Below, piece after piece: positions 23,449 through 34,204 of a stretch of DNA of 64,000 nt; the stretch's first letter is position 1; each line of letters opens with the position of its first letter. The notes under the pieces are model-generated. The model made no database searches. It saw only the letters and a list, made by a program, of their open reading frames with translations, and was not told the DNA's origin. The stretch is from Kingdonia uniflora (lineage: Eukaryota > Streptophyta > Magnoliopsida > Ranunculales > Circaeasteraceae): the NCBI GenBank assembly GCA_014058105.1, contig JACGCM010000393.1:520501-584500 (forward strand). The letters are read 5' to 3'. The translations under genes were made by a program, and so were the position numbers.

Positions 23449-23867
23449 GCCCCCAGAGCCAATTGCCCAATCCCAATCCCAAGTCCAAGTCCGAACCCGA
23501 GCCGGCCCGGCCTACCGGGCCGCCTGAGAGAGGTCCAAGTGTGTATAGAGTATAAAATCCTCTCACACACTCACACAACTATACACTCTCTCTATGTCAC
23601 ATGTTACACACATGTTACATGGGTACTACCTTATATGTTTAGTTCCTCTATTGTTTATAAACAATGTGGGACTAAACTTTAGGCTATAGTATAGGAGTCA
23701 CATAAAATAGATGACCAAGAGGTAAAGGCTCAAAAGAGGTATAAGTTTTGAAAAATTCCAACAAATCTTGCTGCACAAACTTAGTGATCCCCAATATCCT
23801 TACTTTGATCACCTATACATCCTTAGTTTAGTAGAAGCCTTTTTATAACTAGAAGTTCTTTGACAAT

Positions 23868-25486
23868 TAAATAATGACATAAATAAAAATAAAAATAAGG
23901 TAAAACATGGAAACATATCGGGCAGCCGGAATTGGCAATGTAGCCTGTGCTCCTGAGCGAATCAAACATGTTTTTTTGGTAAAGCTTGGACCCCCAAATC
24001 TAAAACTGTATCTCATATCTGATTTTTTGTATGAGTTATCACCAGCCAAGTAGCAACGGTACTGAATAACTTCTTCAATGCTATTATCTGGAATAAAAGG
24101 ACGGAGAGAGCTATTTGTAAGAAGATAAATTTGGGTGAAGCAGCCTGTATCAAAACAATTACGGGGGCTGGAAACGCTACTTCCCATCAACGGAAAGTTC
24201 TTATCATTTGGAGGAGAGTAAACTTGTCCTCCCATCAGCACTTTGTCTGCACCGCTTGCTAAATGGGTAAATAACTCTTTCGGCCAATATCCAATGTAGG
24301 TGTTCATGAGGCCATATACGAGCCACCAGTTTCCCGTTTTCGAATCCTATTATCAAATCTTCCATATTAGTTAAGGAAAATGGATTTTTACTTTTTTGGA
24401 CTTGGATTTCCATTAAGACATATTTGCTCGAATTTGAGGATATTTTTCAAAAATGGTGGATGAATATTTGCAATGGTTGAACATATATAGCGAATCAACA
24501 ATATAATAGAGTTTTACCTGAAAAACATGCATAGTCGTTAAAATAGTAGAAGTCTCAGAGATCTTGGGAAAGACTTCGTCGAGTGCTATACTACTATCCA
24601 CCACCACAAAACCACGACAAAGAGTATTATAGCAACCTGTGCTATTATCATTATCTCTCTGTTTTAATTTATGTAGAAGTAAGAAAGTTTCATTGATCAG
24701 TAAATAATTAAAATGGACAAAAAAAGATTAATAAATAAATGAAAATAAAACATACCGTCCATGATGCAAACATGCGTGTACGAGTGTCACCATACATTGG
24801 AGGATTTATCTGTAAAGCAAAATAACATTTTTAGCGGTTAATCCCGGTTATCAAACTAAATTTAACAAATAAAATCAGTATTACATGACTTACCATCCAT
24901 CCCGTTCTTATGAAATTCTTTTCATTTTCGGGCCCACTTTCAAGAGAAATTAGAGAGCTACTAAACTGATTCGGATTAACTTCGAAAATTTTCAGTCATT
25001 ACTGCTTTCGCTCCTGTATACTTCTGTGCATTGTCTACTTTTGTTTGAAGTCCTGCAAACTAAGAGACAAATTGATTCTTTCAAACAGGGAGGTATACAT
25101 ACCAAAGCTACATAAAAGTCCACTGGAGTAAACAATGTAACTTACATGATAGCCTTTTTTCGAATTTGAATCCATCAACTCTTCTTTCTTTGGTCTTTAC
25201 TTTTGTTGTCCTCAAAATCGGAATTGTTGCATATGGACATTTGTATTTATCATCTGGCAAATACTCTTCTTCAGCTGTTGAAACCTTATTCCAGTTTTGA
25301 TGTAGGAAAGAACTAGGTTGTAACTGTATTTATAAACATATTTGTTACTATTCAGGCACTTAATATTTTGCATTTTTCCAAGCGATTAAGATTATTGTTT
25401 TACCTGCACTTTATGATCTTGTAGCAACGGATGGTCAAGAGAAGGTTGCTTGTGTATATCAACACAATCATATAAATCCCCGTATT
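23868..25486 (-). pseudogene. Neprosin-like (DUF239) protein, partial and frameshifted
   Basis: Neprosins are secreted plant prolyl endopeptidase-like proteins. Exons on the minus strand read KYGDLYDCVDIHKQPSLDHP (activation domain, from about 25486), SSFLHQNWNKVSTAEEEYLP, FAGLQTKVDNAQKYTGAKAV, SLISLESGPENEKNFIRTGW, INPPMYGDTRTRMFASWT, GCYNTLCRGFVVVDSSIALD and GNWWLVYGLMNTYIGYWPKE, ending in GCFTQIYLLTNSS... and IEEVIQYRCYLAGDNSYKKS. This is nearly the complete domain order with good splice sites. The signal peptide exon is missing, one extra T near 24985 shifts the frame before EVNPNQFSSS, and a second shift lies near 25185. It has recently decayed and may be a Helitron capture or a former resident gene. 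Confidence 0.8.
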
Positions 25487-25679
25487 TTGTCTGACATTTA
25501 ATTATTCGAATAAAGTTAGTTTAAGAAATAAGCACCAGTCATATACTCATCAAGCAAAACAACAATTGACCAATATATAATTAGTTTTGGGCTAAAGACG
25601 ATATGCCAAGTTAAAATATGTTCAAGTCATAGGTTTAGTTTATAGTGATAACCACTATTTTATAAGAGGTAAAGCAATG

Positions 25680-27490
25680 GGAGGAGAGCCTCAATTGCAG
25701 TTAGCATCAGCATCCAGAATGTGGAAAAACATGGAGGAAATGATCTCTAAAGTTCATGAGAACACTGCATGGATTCTAGGCAAGGGAGAATTGCAATTCT
25801 GAGAAGACAACTAGACTGGTTTGTGCAATTTGTCTAACTTGCTTTGTGTTAATACTGATAAAAGAATTCTTGTAAAGGATATTATAGTTGGAGATACAAT
25901 TTTTTTATTTTTTTGCCAAGTGAGAAAACAGTAAAAATGTATGAAGAAGATCACAACAAACTGCCCCTAACCCCCTACAGGCCAGGGGAGGAGACAAGGA
26001 CAAGCTATATTATTATATGGCACTCTATTAGCATCGTCATGAATGATGTTCTTTTAGTCTTCAGCAAAGGAACTGGAATGATTATTGTTGGAGATACATG
26101 ACACTGGTATAAGCTTGAGCATAACATTCCTATGGACTGGAGGGAAATATTAGTTAAACGATTTGCACTCACAAATAAGTATGATGAAGCTGTTTGGATG
26201 CCACACTATCTTGGTAGATTCTCTGTTAAGACAGCATGGGACATTATAGAAAGAAAGGCCAGGTCTCATCTGTTCTGAAGTGGATATGGTTACCTTCACT
26301 GCCTTTTTAAGATTCAAATTTTCAGTTGGAAACTGCGGTGTAATGCTGTGGCAAAGGATTCTATTTTACAAGGTTGTGAAATAGAACTAGCCTCTAAATG
26401 TCACTATTGTGAAGGACCCCACGCCGAGTCTCTTGATCATATTTTTGTTGAAAGTAATTTTACAAGTTTAGTATGGTCATAGAGAAGAATGGGTTTAAAT
26501 TCTGTTGGTTGCATCTTCTCGAATACGTGCTGAATGCCAATATTGGGCAATTTGAAGGAAGAGGTGGGTAGAGGAAAGCTTTATAAAATCTCCTAAGATT
26601 TATTATTCATAATTGAAGACCGCCTTTTTTCTCTTAAAGGAAACAACATCTGGGGATTCACGTTCTGAGTCGTTAACATCAGAGTGTTTAGAGTCTTGAA
26701 ATGTATTGCAGGATATTGCTTATATGCGTGATTGAAGGAGATGTGATTGAAGGAGGTATGGCTGATACGTTCCTATAATTAAGCATGCATATATGGAAGG
26801 AGATACTTTGTAAACTAGATTATTAACATAGACACTCTCACAAATTAAGCATGCAGGTATGGCTGATACTTTGTAAACTAGATTATATGGTCAACTTTTA
26901 ACACCGTAAAGTATTATCTTTGGTTGGACAGATGTGGAAGAATCTTCAGGGCTAAAGCTAAACCAGCTCAAGCTGTTTTTAATGTTGTTACTTATGAGAT
27001 TGGTATCCTGGTAAGGAGAATAATTAAAGACATTCAATTATCTCCAAGTACTAACAGGCTGTGCAAAAGGTGGAACTGCAATCCTAGAGTGGAAGTCCTC
27101 CTGCTGGTTGTTTTTTGCTCATCGCAGATGAATCTTTTTCTGATTAAAGAGGGTATGGTGTGAGGCTCAGATACTAACAGGCTGTGCACTGTTAGTTTGC
27201 TTATGGCCTAGAAGAAAAAGTTACTGTTACTTACCATGAACTGAATGCTATTACCAGGGGTTCTCTGGCAGTAGAACTGGGTACTAAAGCATATGGGTTG
27301 CTATTGATTCTAACGTGGGCTACATTATGGTTGGTACTGAAACACCTTGGAGATGCAAACATCTTCTTAACAAGATAGCTCGACTGGATGAATTCCAAAT
27401 TGTCTGTCTTCAGGGAAATCAATGAGTATGCAAACTTCATGGCTAAATTCTCTACTGTTATTTTGATTATTTCCTGCAAGTGATAGGCAA
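25680..27490 (+). pseudogene. LINE ORF2 remnant: zf-RVT and RNase H parts
   Basis: The plus strand reads ASRMWKNMEEMISKVHENTA, then WMPHYLGRFSVKTAWDIIER, FSWKLRCNAVAKDSILQGCE and CHYCEGPHAESLDHIFV (25690-26470). This is the zinc-binding region that follows reverse transcriptase in plant LINEs. Further pieces at 26924-27480 (RLCKRWNCNPRVEV; AITRGSLAVELGTKAYGLLL) match the start and middle of the RNase H domain. There are many stops and frameshifts. The reverse transcriptase itself is not present, so the copy is 5'-truncated. Confidence 0.65.
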
Positions 27491-27606
27491 TGTAGGTCAT
27501 CATTCTTCACATAAAAATACTGAAAAATGCAATGCCCAATTTAAATGCAATCCATGGAAATGTACTTTTCTTCTTCTTTCTTCTGTTGAGATCAAATGTG
27601 TTATCA

Positions 27607-28008
27607 ACAGGTACTTAACAGCTGTGCAACAAAAGAAGTAAAAGAACAATTCATGGCAGAAGTGAGAACTATTGGAAGAACATATCATAAGAATTTAGTC
27701 AGACTCTATGGATTCTGCTTTGATGCCAACTTGAAAGCAAAGTATCACTGGATAACATACTGTTTCATAAAAAGAAAAGTATCGAGATGGAGAACTTGCA
27801 CAAAATTGCGATAGGAGCAGCAAAGGGCCTTAAATATTTGCACCACAGCTGTGAAGACATGATAATCCACTATGATATAAAGCAAGGGAATGTTCTTCTC
27901 GACTCAAATTTCTCAGCCAAGGTTGCAGATTTCGGATTAGCTAAGCTTTGTGACAGAGAAATAACGCATGTAAAAATTTCGGGCGATAGAGGGACACCCG
28001 GCTGAAAG
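27607..28008 (+). pseudogene. Receptor-like Ser/Thr kinase domain fragment
   Basis: Two frames give KEQFMAEVRTIGRTYHKNLV and RLYGFCFDANLKA (subdomains III-V), then HKIAIGAAKGLKYLHHSC, IIHYDIKQGNVLLD and KVADFGLAKL, ending RGTPG and a stop. The catalytic loop has HYD in place of HRD. Its Asp and Asn and the DFG motif are kept. The segment between ANLKA and the alpha-E helix is frame-disrupted. The sequence style (LVRLYGFC, MIIHYDIKQGN) is that of LRK10-like or S-domain receptor kinases. Extracellular, membrane and C-lobe parts are absent. It is a fragment only. Confidence 0.75.
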
Positions 28009-28009
28009 A

Positions 28010-29437
28010 AGATAGCCATGGTTTATAATTTCCGATATACTTGCTTCATCTTTACCCTCAATGTTGCTTAAAGAAGATGAAAGGCATTCCAGAGCTTCAA
28101 TCTTGAAAACAAAATGGCAGTTATTAACAAGAGAATCCTACAAGCTATTAAGTATTGAACTTGAATTCTTGGCCAATAAGACAGTTTTTAATCCACATCA
28201 ACGAAGTAGCAGATATTTTGGAATGAAAATGTGTACTAAGAACATTATAACCACTTTCAAGTAACATTGCTTGAGAATTCCGAGTTAAGAAAACAAAAGG
28301 ATTTCTTATTGTGAGGAATCCTTTGCTATTTCAAAGCAATTTCGAGGGGAATATGTGACGAAGCAATAAAAAGAATATTTGTAGAAATTGTTCACTCATT
28401 CTATAAGCAAGATTTCAAATTTTCCATAAAGTTAGTCTTTTTTGTACAGTACGTAACTTTAATTGCATTGGCTTTTAGGTATTCTAAATTCATTTGTACT
28501 TTTTACTTAATTATTTCTCTCTTGTGGAAAAGACGTATATACTACAGAAAGTATGTTTGCCTATGGTATGTTTAGGTTTCGTTCTCGCCTCAAGGACCCT
28601 TAAGGGTTGTCTAACATGTTTGACTACACTGACCTGTATACTAAAGCCTCAATGTGCTTCATCAGTTCATAGATTTAGGTTACAAGCTTATACCTTATGA
28701 AATGAACTACAATACCATAGTCATTTAGGTAAGAAGAGTCTTCACTTTCTGAAATCTAGGACATGGATCAGACAGGTGTCATATATTTTATTACCATTTA
28801 GCCAATTACCACGCATACGAGTCTTCACTTTCTGAAATCTAGGACGGTCATTCACGACATTGGAAACAACGAAGCATATTCAACAAGTAACCCTTACCCT
28901 GGGTTTTGATAGAGAAGAATCACAACGATCTCAAAAGTCGATGATAAATTTCTTTACGTTGGCTGGCCTATTTAATGTATCAGACACATTTTCATTTCTA
29001 AAGCATTCAACTTGCATGATTATGAGAGAGAGCTAAAGGCGACCACTAGAGAACTACAATCCATATTTACGGTGTAATTGGAGCATAAGGAGAAGAAACT
29101 TCTTCTACAACTTTATTTATAAAATAGCCGTCCCATTATAAGTTATACAACAAAGATAACAAGTGCGACCACAAAATAGTAAACAGTTATACAAAAATAA
29201 CAAAATAGTAAACAATTATACAAGTTATACTTTTCAAAGCCTATGTAAAACTAAAATACTACACAGTTAATCAGTTATACAACAAAAATAACAAGTGGGG
29301 ACCACAAAGTTTTATGAATAGATAATGATTATTATAACCACCAAAACCACTACACAACGTGGTATCTATTTATAAACATAAATCCAAACAAAGTACAAAA
29401 CGACTACTATTCAAACTCCATCAGAAGAAAAACCAAA
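28010..29437. other. Non-coding interval with short duplications
   Basis: The words gagtcttcactttctgaaat (28738 and 28818) and agttatacaacaaagataac-like runs (29140 and 29272) are each present twice. No domain or supported gene is seen. Confidence 0.5.
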
Positions 29438-29743
29438 ATGATTAACCAAGAAAATTTTCCTCAAAATTTACAAAGCCTCAAACAAATCATAAACCATATA
29501 AAAAAATCTATGAAATTTATTTCGGCTGCAATGAAAGAAATGAATAAACAAGTTGAAGAAATGCAATTTTTTTACGAAAAAATTGAATTGCAATTTTGCA
29601 AGTCATCCCCATCAACAACAGATGCTGTAAAGAAGGAAAAGTCGTCATCAAAAAACAATCAACGTAGTCGTCATCCAAAGCAGACTGCAAGAATTTCAAC
29701 TAGCGGAAAGACACCAAATCATATTTTTGCTTCAAGGACATAA
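29438..29743 (+). CDS. Hypothetical 101-residue coiled-coil protein near Helitron 3' end
   Basis: An uninterrupted ATG-initiated frame. Residues ~8-55 (NLQSLKQIINHIKKSMKFI, KEMNKQVEEMQFFYEKIELQ) have heptad-like hydrophobic spacing and predict a coiled coil. The C-terminal half is basic and Ser/Lys-rich (KKEKSSSKNNQRSRHPKQT). There is no family match. It sits 700 bases before the Helitron 2 terminus, a place where elements of this type can carry short unknown frames. It may be chance in AT-rich DNA. Confidence 0.35.
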   Translation: MINQENFPQNLQSLKQIINHIKKSMKFISAAMKEMNKQVEEMQFFYEKIELQFCKSSPSTTDAVKKEKSSSKNNQRSRHPKQTARISTSGKTPNHIFASRT

Positions 29744-30420
29744 CGTTCGTTGGAGAAATAAATGTTAAAATATGTACTGATTTATTCCTATTATATGATA
29801 GTTGTCATTATCTATGTATTTATTACTTCTATGATACATGTTTATTTTAGAATGTATAAGTGATCAAACAAAATATAATGGAAATGTGTTTACATGCACA
29901 ACGCCAATAGATTATTCTTCATTAAAACTTATATGCCCCAAGGAAATTATTCTTATCGAATATATATACAATATTACGTAATAGACAATTGTTCAATACA
30001 CAATAAATGTCATACAATATACTTATCGTTAGTACAACCTCTCTACATTGAATGAGCTTTATCTTGGCGATGACCAAAAAAATGTCGCAGCAATCATATA
30101 TTATAAACAAATAATTTTGATAATAATATATTTCCCAAAACTTATCAAAACAAATTTACAAGGGAGTTAGAATAGATCGAAGGATATTTCTAACAATTTT
30201 GTTAGTTAGAATAGGCAAGGCCTAAATATGGCATGATTAAATTTTGTTTTTATCGATTGTCCCGAAGTGATGCATTCTAAATAACCTGTGGGATTGAAAT
30301 ATGGATCCAATGAATTTGTTATCAATATATATACATACAATATTTGGGGAAAAACAAGGGACACAAATAATGCTGCTATCACCAAAAACAAATCTTTAAT
30401 AATCATCTTAATCGTGTTCC

Positions 30421-30449
30421 GCCCGCGAGCACGGGCATCATGCTACTAG
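30421..30449 (+). repeat. Helitron 2 3' hairpin and CTAG terminus
   Basis: GCCCG...CGGGC stem (30421-30436), nine bases, then CTAG and a flanking T at 30450. It closely parallels the terminus at 14190-14217 (both have GCACGGGC as right arm or its near copy). Confidence 0.7.
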
Positions 30450-30450
30450 T

Positions 30451-31273
30451 TTTTTCTAACTAACAAGTTAAGGTATGTGCTCACTCTCGCTTGTCCACTT
30501 GAAAGAGATTAAACTCGGTGATCATTTGTATAGTCGCATACTACATGCACGATAACTAACAAGTTAGACAGATTGAGTTTACAAACATAATATAATGTAA
30601 TTCGTTTAATCTTTCTTTGAGCTTGAGTTTCTAATGGATTTTGGCATTTATTTTTTGCCAAACTGTTGGAGTGTCATCAAGTCATCAACTGTTACGTTTC
30701 CTATGCTGTTGTAGGACTTTGTACTTGCATATATTTGAAAGTAATCCTACGAATTTTCATCCTTAATAATGTAATAAACTTTGTAGTCGCAAACCTCTTA
30801 AGATATCATCACGTTATCATATTTATCATCCCCATATTGAGTCTATAATAGTTGTTATAATTGGGGAACATATTTTGTGCTACAAGTTAGATGAATTTCA
30901 TTAAAAGCTCGACGAATCTCTTATTCAAATGGGGTATGATCTGAATCACAATACTGGTGAAACTTTGGATTGAGAGTTTGGGCTACAGAATTAACCCGAA
31001 CGACCTAAAAAGAGTACTAAAAGCCGTATAAATCCAAATTTTAGCAATATCGATCTAAGATAAAAGCCATTTCATATGAAGAAGGTGTGAGTAAAACCAA
31101 TTTAGAACAACTAAAACTTGAACTTTTGGTAATTAAATCAAGTGCAAACAATGTCTTGTTTCCCCCTTACATACTACAAAGCCCTAAAATATAGAGAAAT
31201 AAAAAAGGCTCCACTAATTTCAGTCTCATTTAGGGTGAACATACACATGAAAAGACACTTCCCATCACACTGA
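30451..31273. other. Intergenic, no gene seen
   Basis: AT-rich sequence with scattered stops. Its right end (about 31160-31273) is the 3' flank of the minus-strand glycine-rich gene. Confidence 0.5.
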
Positions 31274-31579
31274 TCAGCAACCGCCGCCGCCGCCGCCACC
31301 GCTGCCACAACCACCCCCACTGCCACCACCACAACCACCACCGCCACCACCGCCGCTAACGCCGCATACACTGCCTCCTCCACCAATGTATCCCAGTGCA
31401 ATACCCGAACTGGTTCCACCACCACCACCACCACCACCACCTCCACTCCAAGCTCTACCACCTTCATCGGATTTGATGCAGCACGTGCAGTAAAGACCAA
31501 CGATTATAACGGCTATAACAGGTATAAATATAAAAAGACATGCGACGAGAATCATTTTATATTCACTCTTCATCTTCAC
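31274..31579 (-). CDS. Small glycine-rich membrane protein, 101 residues
   Basis: Single-exon frame. Residues ~1-8 are basic, ~9-30 a hydrophobic anchor (ILVACLFIFIPVIAVIIVGL), then YCTCCIKSDEGG, and residues ~46-101 are Gly runs with regularly placed Cys (GGGCGGGSGGGCGSGGGGGG), ending in Cys. The anchor with a Cys- and Gly-rich tail suggests a membrane-anchored or cell-wall-facing glycine-rich protein, but its topology and partner are unknown. The ATG at 31579 follows a plausible leader and a TATA box. The Gly codons are mixed GGC/GGT/GGA, and triplet expansion makes the length likely to vary. It is the only apparently intact short gene between the two big repeat blocks. Confidence 0.6.
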   Translation of the reverse strand: MKMKSEYKMILVACLFIFIPVIAVIIVGLYCTCCIKSDEGGRAWSGGGGGGGGGGTSSGIALGYIGGGGSVCGVSGGGGGGGCGGGSGGGCGSGGGGGGGC

Positions 31580-31630
31580 CTTTGGTCTCTAAGTGACTCT
31601 CTGTATGTGTAGAAGACATTCATCAGTCAA

Positions 31631-31637
31631 TATATAA
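31631..31637 (-). promoter_or_regulatory. TATA box of the glycine-rich gene
   Basis: TTATATA on the minus strand lies about 52 bases upstream of the ATG at 31579, leaving room for a short leader. Confidence 0.5.
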
Positions 31638-31639
31638 GT

Positions 31640-32225
31640 AAATGGGCAGTAAATTAAAGTAGATCACATTAAAATTTAGTCTGTCCCTTTATTATGGGCA
31701 GTAGCAGTTTTGTACAAAAGCTTTGGTTTAGCTAAACTTAGCCTAACCAAATCTGCATTATTATTTGTCACATTAAACACTTTTTTACCCAATCTAGCAT
31801 TCAAAGTCTATCCCTTGTAGTACTCCTAAGGTTCGATGATAAACAATTAGATGGCCCCATCGAATTCGTGGTGAACTATTTGGCTACTAATCTCACTACT
31901 TGCAATCCCTGTCAACCATACATGCATTATAGATTGTCACATTTCAAAGATGCAGCATGGGGTCCAAACAAGTTTGTAGAAGCTAGGCAATGAAGGGCTT
32001 CTAGGACATGATTTTTTTATTTTTTTTTGCAAAAAGTTAAGTTATATATATCCAAGAAAATGGAGTACAATAGGAGGGAGAGCCAACCATGCCACTCCCT
32101 AGTACATGTCACTAGTGCATATGCATATCGGGCTCTCTACGAAATTTAAAAAATAAAGAAAAGAAACCAGGAACCCCTAATACATGCGAAGTGTTGAAAA
32201 AAGCCGTTGTTGAAAGTAGCGTGTA
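31640..32225. other. Intergenic, no gene seen
   Basis: Upstream flank of the glycine-rich gene. AT-rich, with a poly-T run at 32016-32029. Confidence 0.5.
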
Positions 32226-32530
32226 ATTTGTTCGAACGACTTCCAAGTTCGTTCGAACGATTTGTTGAACAAACCTTTAGATTTGTCGTCTGAGTTGACA
32301 TGTTGAAAGAATCGCCAGTTTGGAGGTCGTTCGAATGACATGTTGAAAAAAGCCTTCGATTTGTCGTTCGAATCGACATTTTGAAACAAAAAAATGCCAG
32401 TTCGTTCAAACAACCTCTAATGTCGTTCGAAGGACATGTTGAAAAACCTTCGATTTCCCGTCCGAGTCGACATGTAGAAAAAAAATGCCTATTCGTTCGA
32501 ATGACCTTCAATGTCGTTCGAACGACTTTA
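32226..32530. repeat. Degenerate repeat built on the palindrome CGTTCGAACG
   Basis: Variants of TCGTTCGAACGAC occur about eight times (near 32230, 32249, 32327, 32363, 32400, 32422, 32492, 32513), separated by related text such as catgttgaaaaa and ccttcgattt. The spacing alternates, giving a larger unit of roughly 70-90 bp. It directly follows the LINE stop codon and may be the LINE's 3' tail or an independent satellite. A long minus-strand frame across it is a by-product of the repeat. Confidence 0.65.
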
Positions 32531-32539
32531 TGGTATTGT

Positions 32540-34204
32540 GCCTTAGCATGACTGTCGAACTCTATAGTATTCAGTGTTGTGATCTTCAACTTGCTGTAGA
32601 AAATCTAGTTTTTCTTCAGTCCATTCTTCCAAGGGTTGGTCTGGGTCAGAGCCTCTCCTTGCGAGTTGGTCTGTATAAAAATTACATTCCCTCCACACAT
32701 GACTGGATCTGATATGCTGAATTTGTAGGACAACAAGGTTCCAAGCTGTTTTAAGTGACCAGGGAATTTTATTAGTAATGAAAGCTTAAATGGCAGCAGC
32801 TGAGTCTGAGACTACCCAAACCTTTCTCCAACCTTTATCCCCAGCTTTTTGTACTCCTGATATGATTGCCTTGATCTCTGCTATGTAGTTTGTAGAGTGC
32901 CCAATGGCTTTGCTAGATGTCCCCATAAATGCATGCACCTGAGCTTTTTCTGTAAATAATTCCAATGCCTGCTAGTCCTGGATTGCCTAAAGAGGGAACC
33001 ATCGCAACAGATCCTGATCTCATTTTTTTACGGAAGAATCCATTTGCAGCACTTTGTGTATACTCCTTTTCGTGGTCTGCAATGGACATTAAGAGCTTTA
33101 ATGATTTTGAGGTTATGAACTGTATTGCCCATTGTGTGTTTTGATAAGTGGGTTGCGTCTGCAATGTCAGTCAAAATGCCTTGAGTGTCTGGACAGTGAG
33201 CTTCAAGCCGCTAAACCTCCATTTGTTTCTTGTTTTTCAGATATTGTTGTAGATGGAGAGCACCATGGCCACCCAGAGATCATTAATGTATGTACTAGAG
33301 TGTTTTCCTCTTTCCAAAATGGTTCTCTAATTATATGTATGTATTATAGGAGCAAAAGAGAAACTATTAGTAGCCATTTGCCAAATAGAGGCAGCAGAGG
33401 AGCAATGTAATAGAGTGTGTTGCTCGGTTTATGTATCATTGTGGCACTGGTGACACATAGAGACCATAAAAATTCCTTTTTTCATTATGTTATCATCCAT
33501 CGGAAGGATATGATTCATCAATCTCCATGCAAAGCCTCCCAGTTTAGGGTGAATGCTACTACTCCAAACAAATCTCCACCACCATGCAGTTTCCTCTCTT
33601 CGTCTCAGAGAATCAAACACACTCTTGGTTGTGAAATCACCTTGTAAATTAGGTTTCCAGATCATAGTGTCCTGAGTATTGGGGTTGCACTGGATTTGTT
33701 GTAAATTAATCCCTAATGCAAGAAGGAGAAGCATGATATTACTTGGGAAGTTCCAGCCTTGTGCGTTGATAAAGTTACTAAGTTGTGCCTTGCAGTTTTT
33801 CCACATATGCCTAGGCAGATCAATATATTCCATGAGTGGAATGTCTGTAGCCCAGGTGTCCCTCCAAAAATTAATGTTTATCCCATCTCCAATGGGCCAT
33901 TCAATGTAAGGTTTGGAGAGGGCAGCTTCAGCTTTAAAACCAGTCCATAGAGTTGAGATCTTATGGTATCTAATCGAATCTCCACTCTTGGGGCTGAATT
34001 TTGATCTGAGATATTTTTCCCATTCTTCTATTCCTTGTTTAAAAACCCAGTGTAGTTTGCACAGCATTGCATTGATCACTTCCCCCAGACTTCTAACACC
34101 CAGTTCACCCTCCTTGACAGGTTTGCATACCTTTTTCCACTTCAAGGTTACTCTTTTTCTTTTTGTTGGGTCTCAAGTCCAAATGTACGTAGTTTCTAAG
34201 GATA
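32540..34204 (-). pseudogene. LINE ORF2, C-terminal part (end of RT, zf-RVT, RNase H)
   Basis: A non-LTR retrotransposon polyprotein continuing from 60044. On the minus strand: KWKKVCKPVKEGELGVRSLG (34145 on), WPIGDGININFWRDTW, IWKPNLQGDFTTKSVFDSLR, SSIHPKLGGFAWRLMNHILP then MCHQCH (zf-RVT), then RNase H: SLGNPGLAGIGIIYRKSSGA (about 33000), YIAEIKAIISGV and VVSDSAAAI (about 32820), ending WTEEKLDFLQQVEDHN and a stop near 32548. Lesions: a TGA in the WTW-DPTKRKR stretch at about 34170, a frameshift before the RNase H start and an internal stop. The 5' half lies on the far side of the LTR block, which was inserted into it. Confidence 0.85.

Larger units (their letters stand above)
22395..23763 (-). 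mobile_element. Solo LTR, 1369 bp, with perfect target duplication
   Basis: The minus strand begins TGTTGGAATTTTTC at 23763 and ends ...TTCTTACA at 22395. The flanks are AATCT at 22390-22394 and AATCT at 23764-23768, a perfect 5-bp target duplication. A TATA box (CTATAAAACA, minus, about 23128-23137) and CT-rich leader support LTR promoter function. No internal region or second LTR is present, so unequal homologous recombination between LTRs is the likely origin. It contains two recent tandem duplications. The TGTTGGAATT start resembles Copia LTRs, but the superfamily cannot be fixed from the LTR alone. Confidence 0.8.
14218..30449 (+). mobile_element. Helitron 2 (proposed, up to 16.2 kb)
   Basis: It starts directly after the CTAG of Helitron 1 with TTTATATTATAAATCTCAG, identical over 18 of 19 bases to the start of Helitron 1 except C to T at base 2, and continues with the same TCCTACGTGG cluster. 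A matching 3' end (hairpin GCCCGCGAGCACGGGC at 30421-30436, then CTAG at 30446-30449 followed by T) is the first one found downstream on this strand. The interior holds captured or inserted pieces on both strands. The start and end are each well supported, but that they belong to one unit is inference. An intermediate terminus lost by decay would make it two elements. Confidence 0.45.

Noticed and set aside
23351..23578. Gly/Leu-rich frames of 61-75 codons on the minus strand and a Pro-rich one on the plus strand
   Set aside because: All fall in the U3 of the solo LTR across the 149-bp duplication and a GC palindrome. None has a family match.
5156..30449. Captured exons as a functional gene cluster
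   Set aside because: The KAS I, CDT1-like, neprosin and kinase pieces are each truncated or interrupted and share no pathway. Chance capture or insertion explains them.
31174..31500. 108-codon Val/Ala-rich frame on the minus strand
   Set aside because: It is the shifted reading of the glycine codon runs of the 31274-31579 gene (GGN read as GNG/NGG). It has no signal of its own.
32146..32589. 147-codon minus-strand frame with repeated FSTC/SND words
   Set aside because: It is produced by the CGTTCGAACG repeat. A second frame over the same array is equally open, so there is no evidence of selection for protein.
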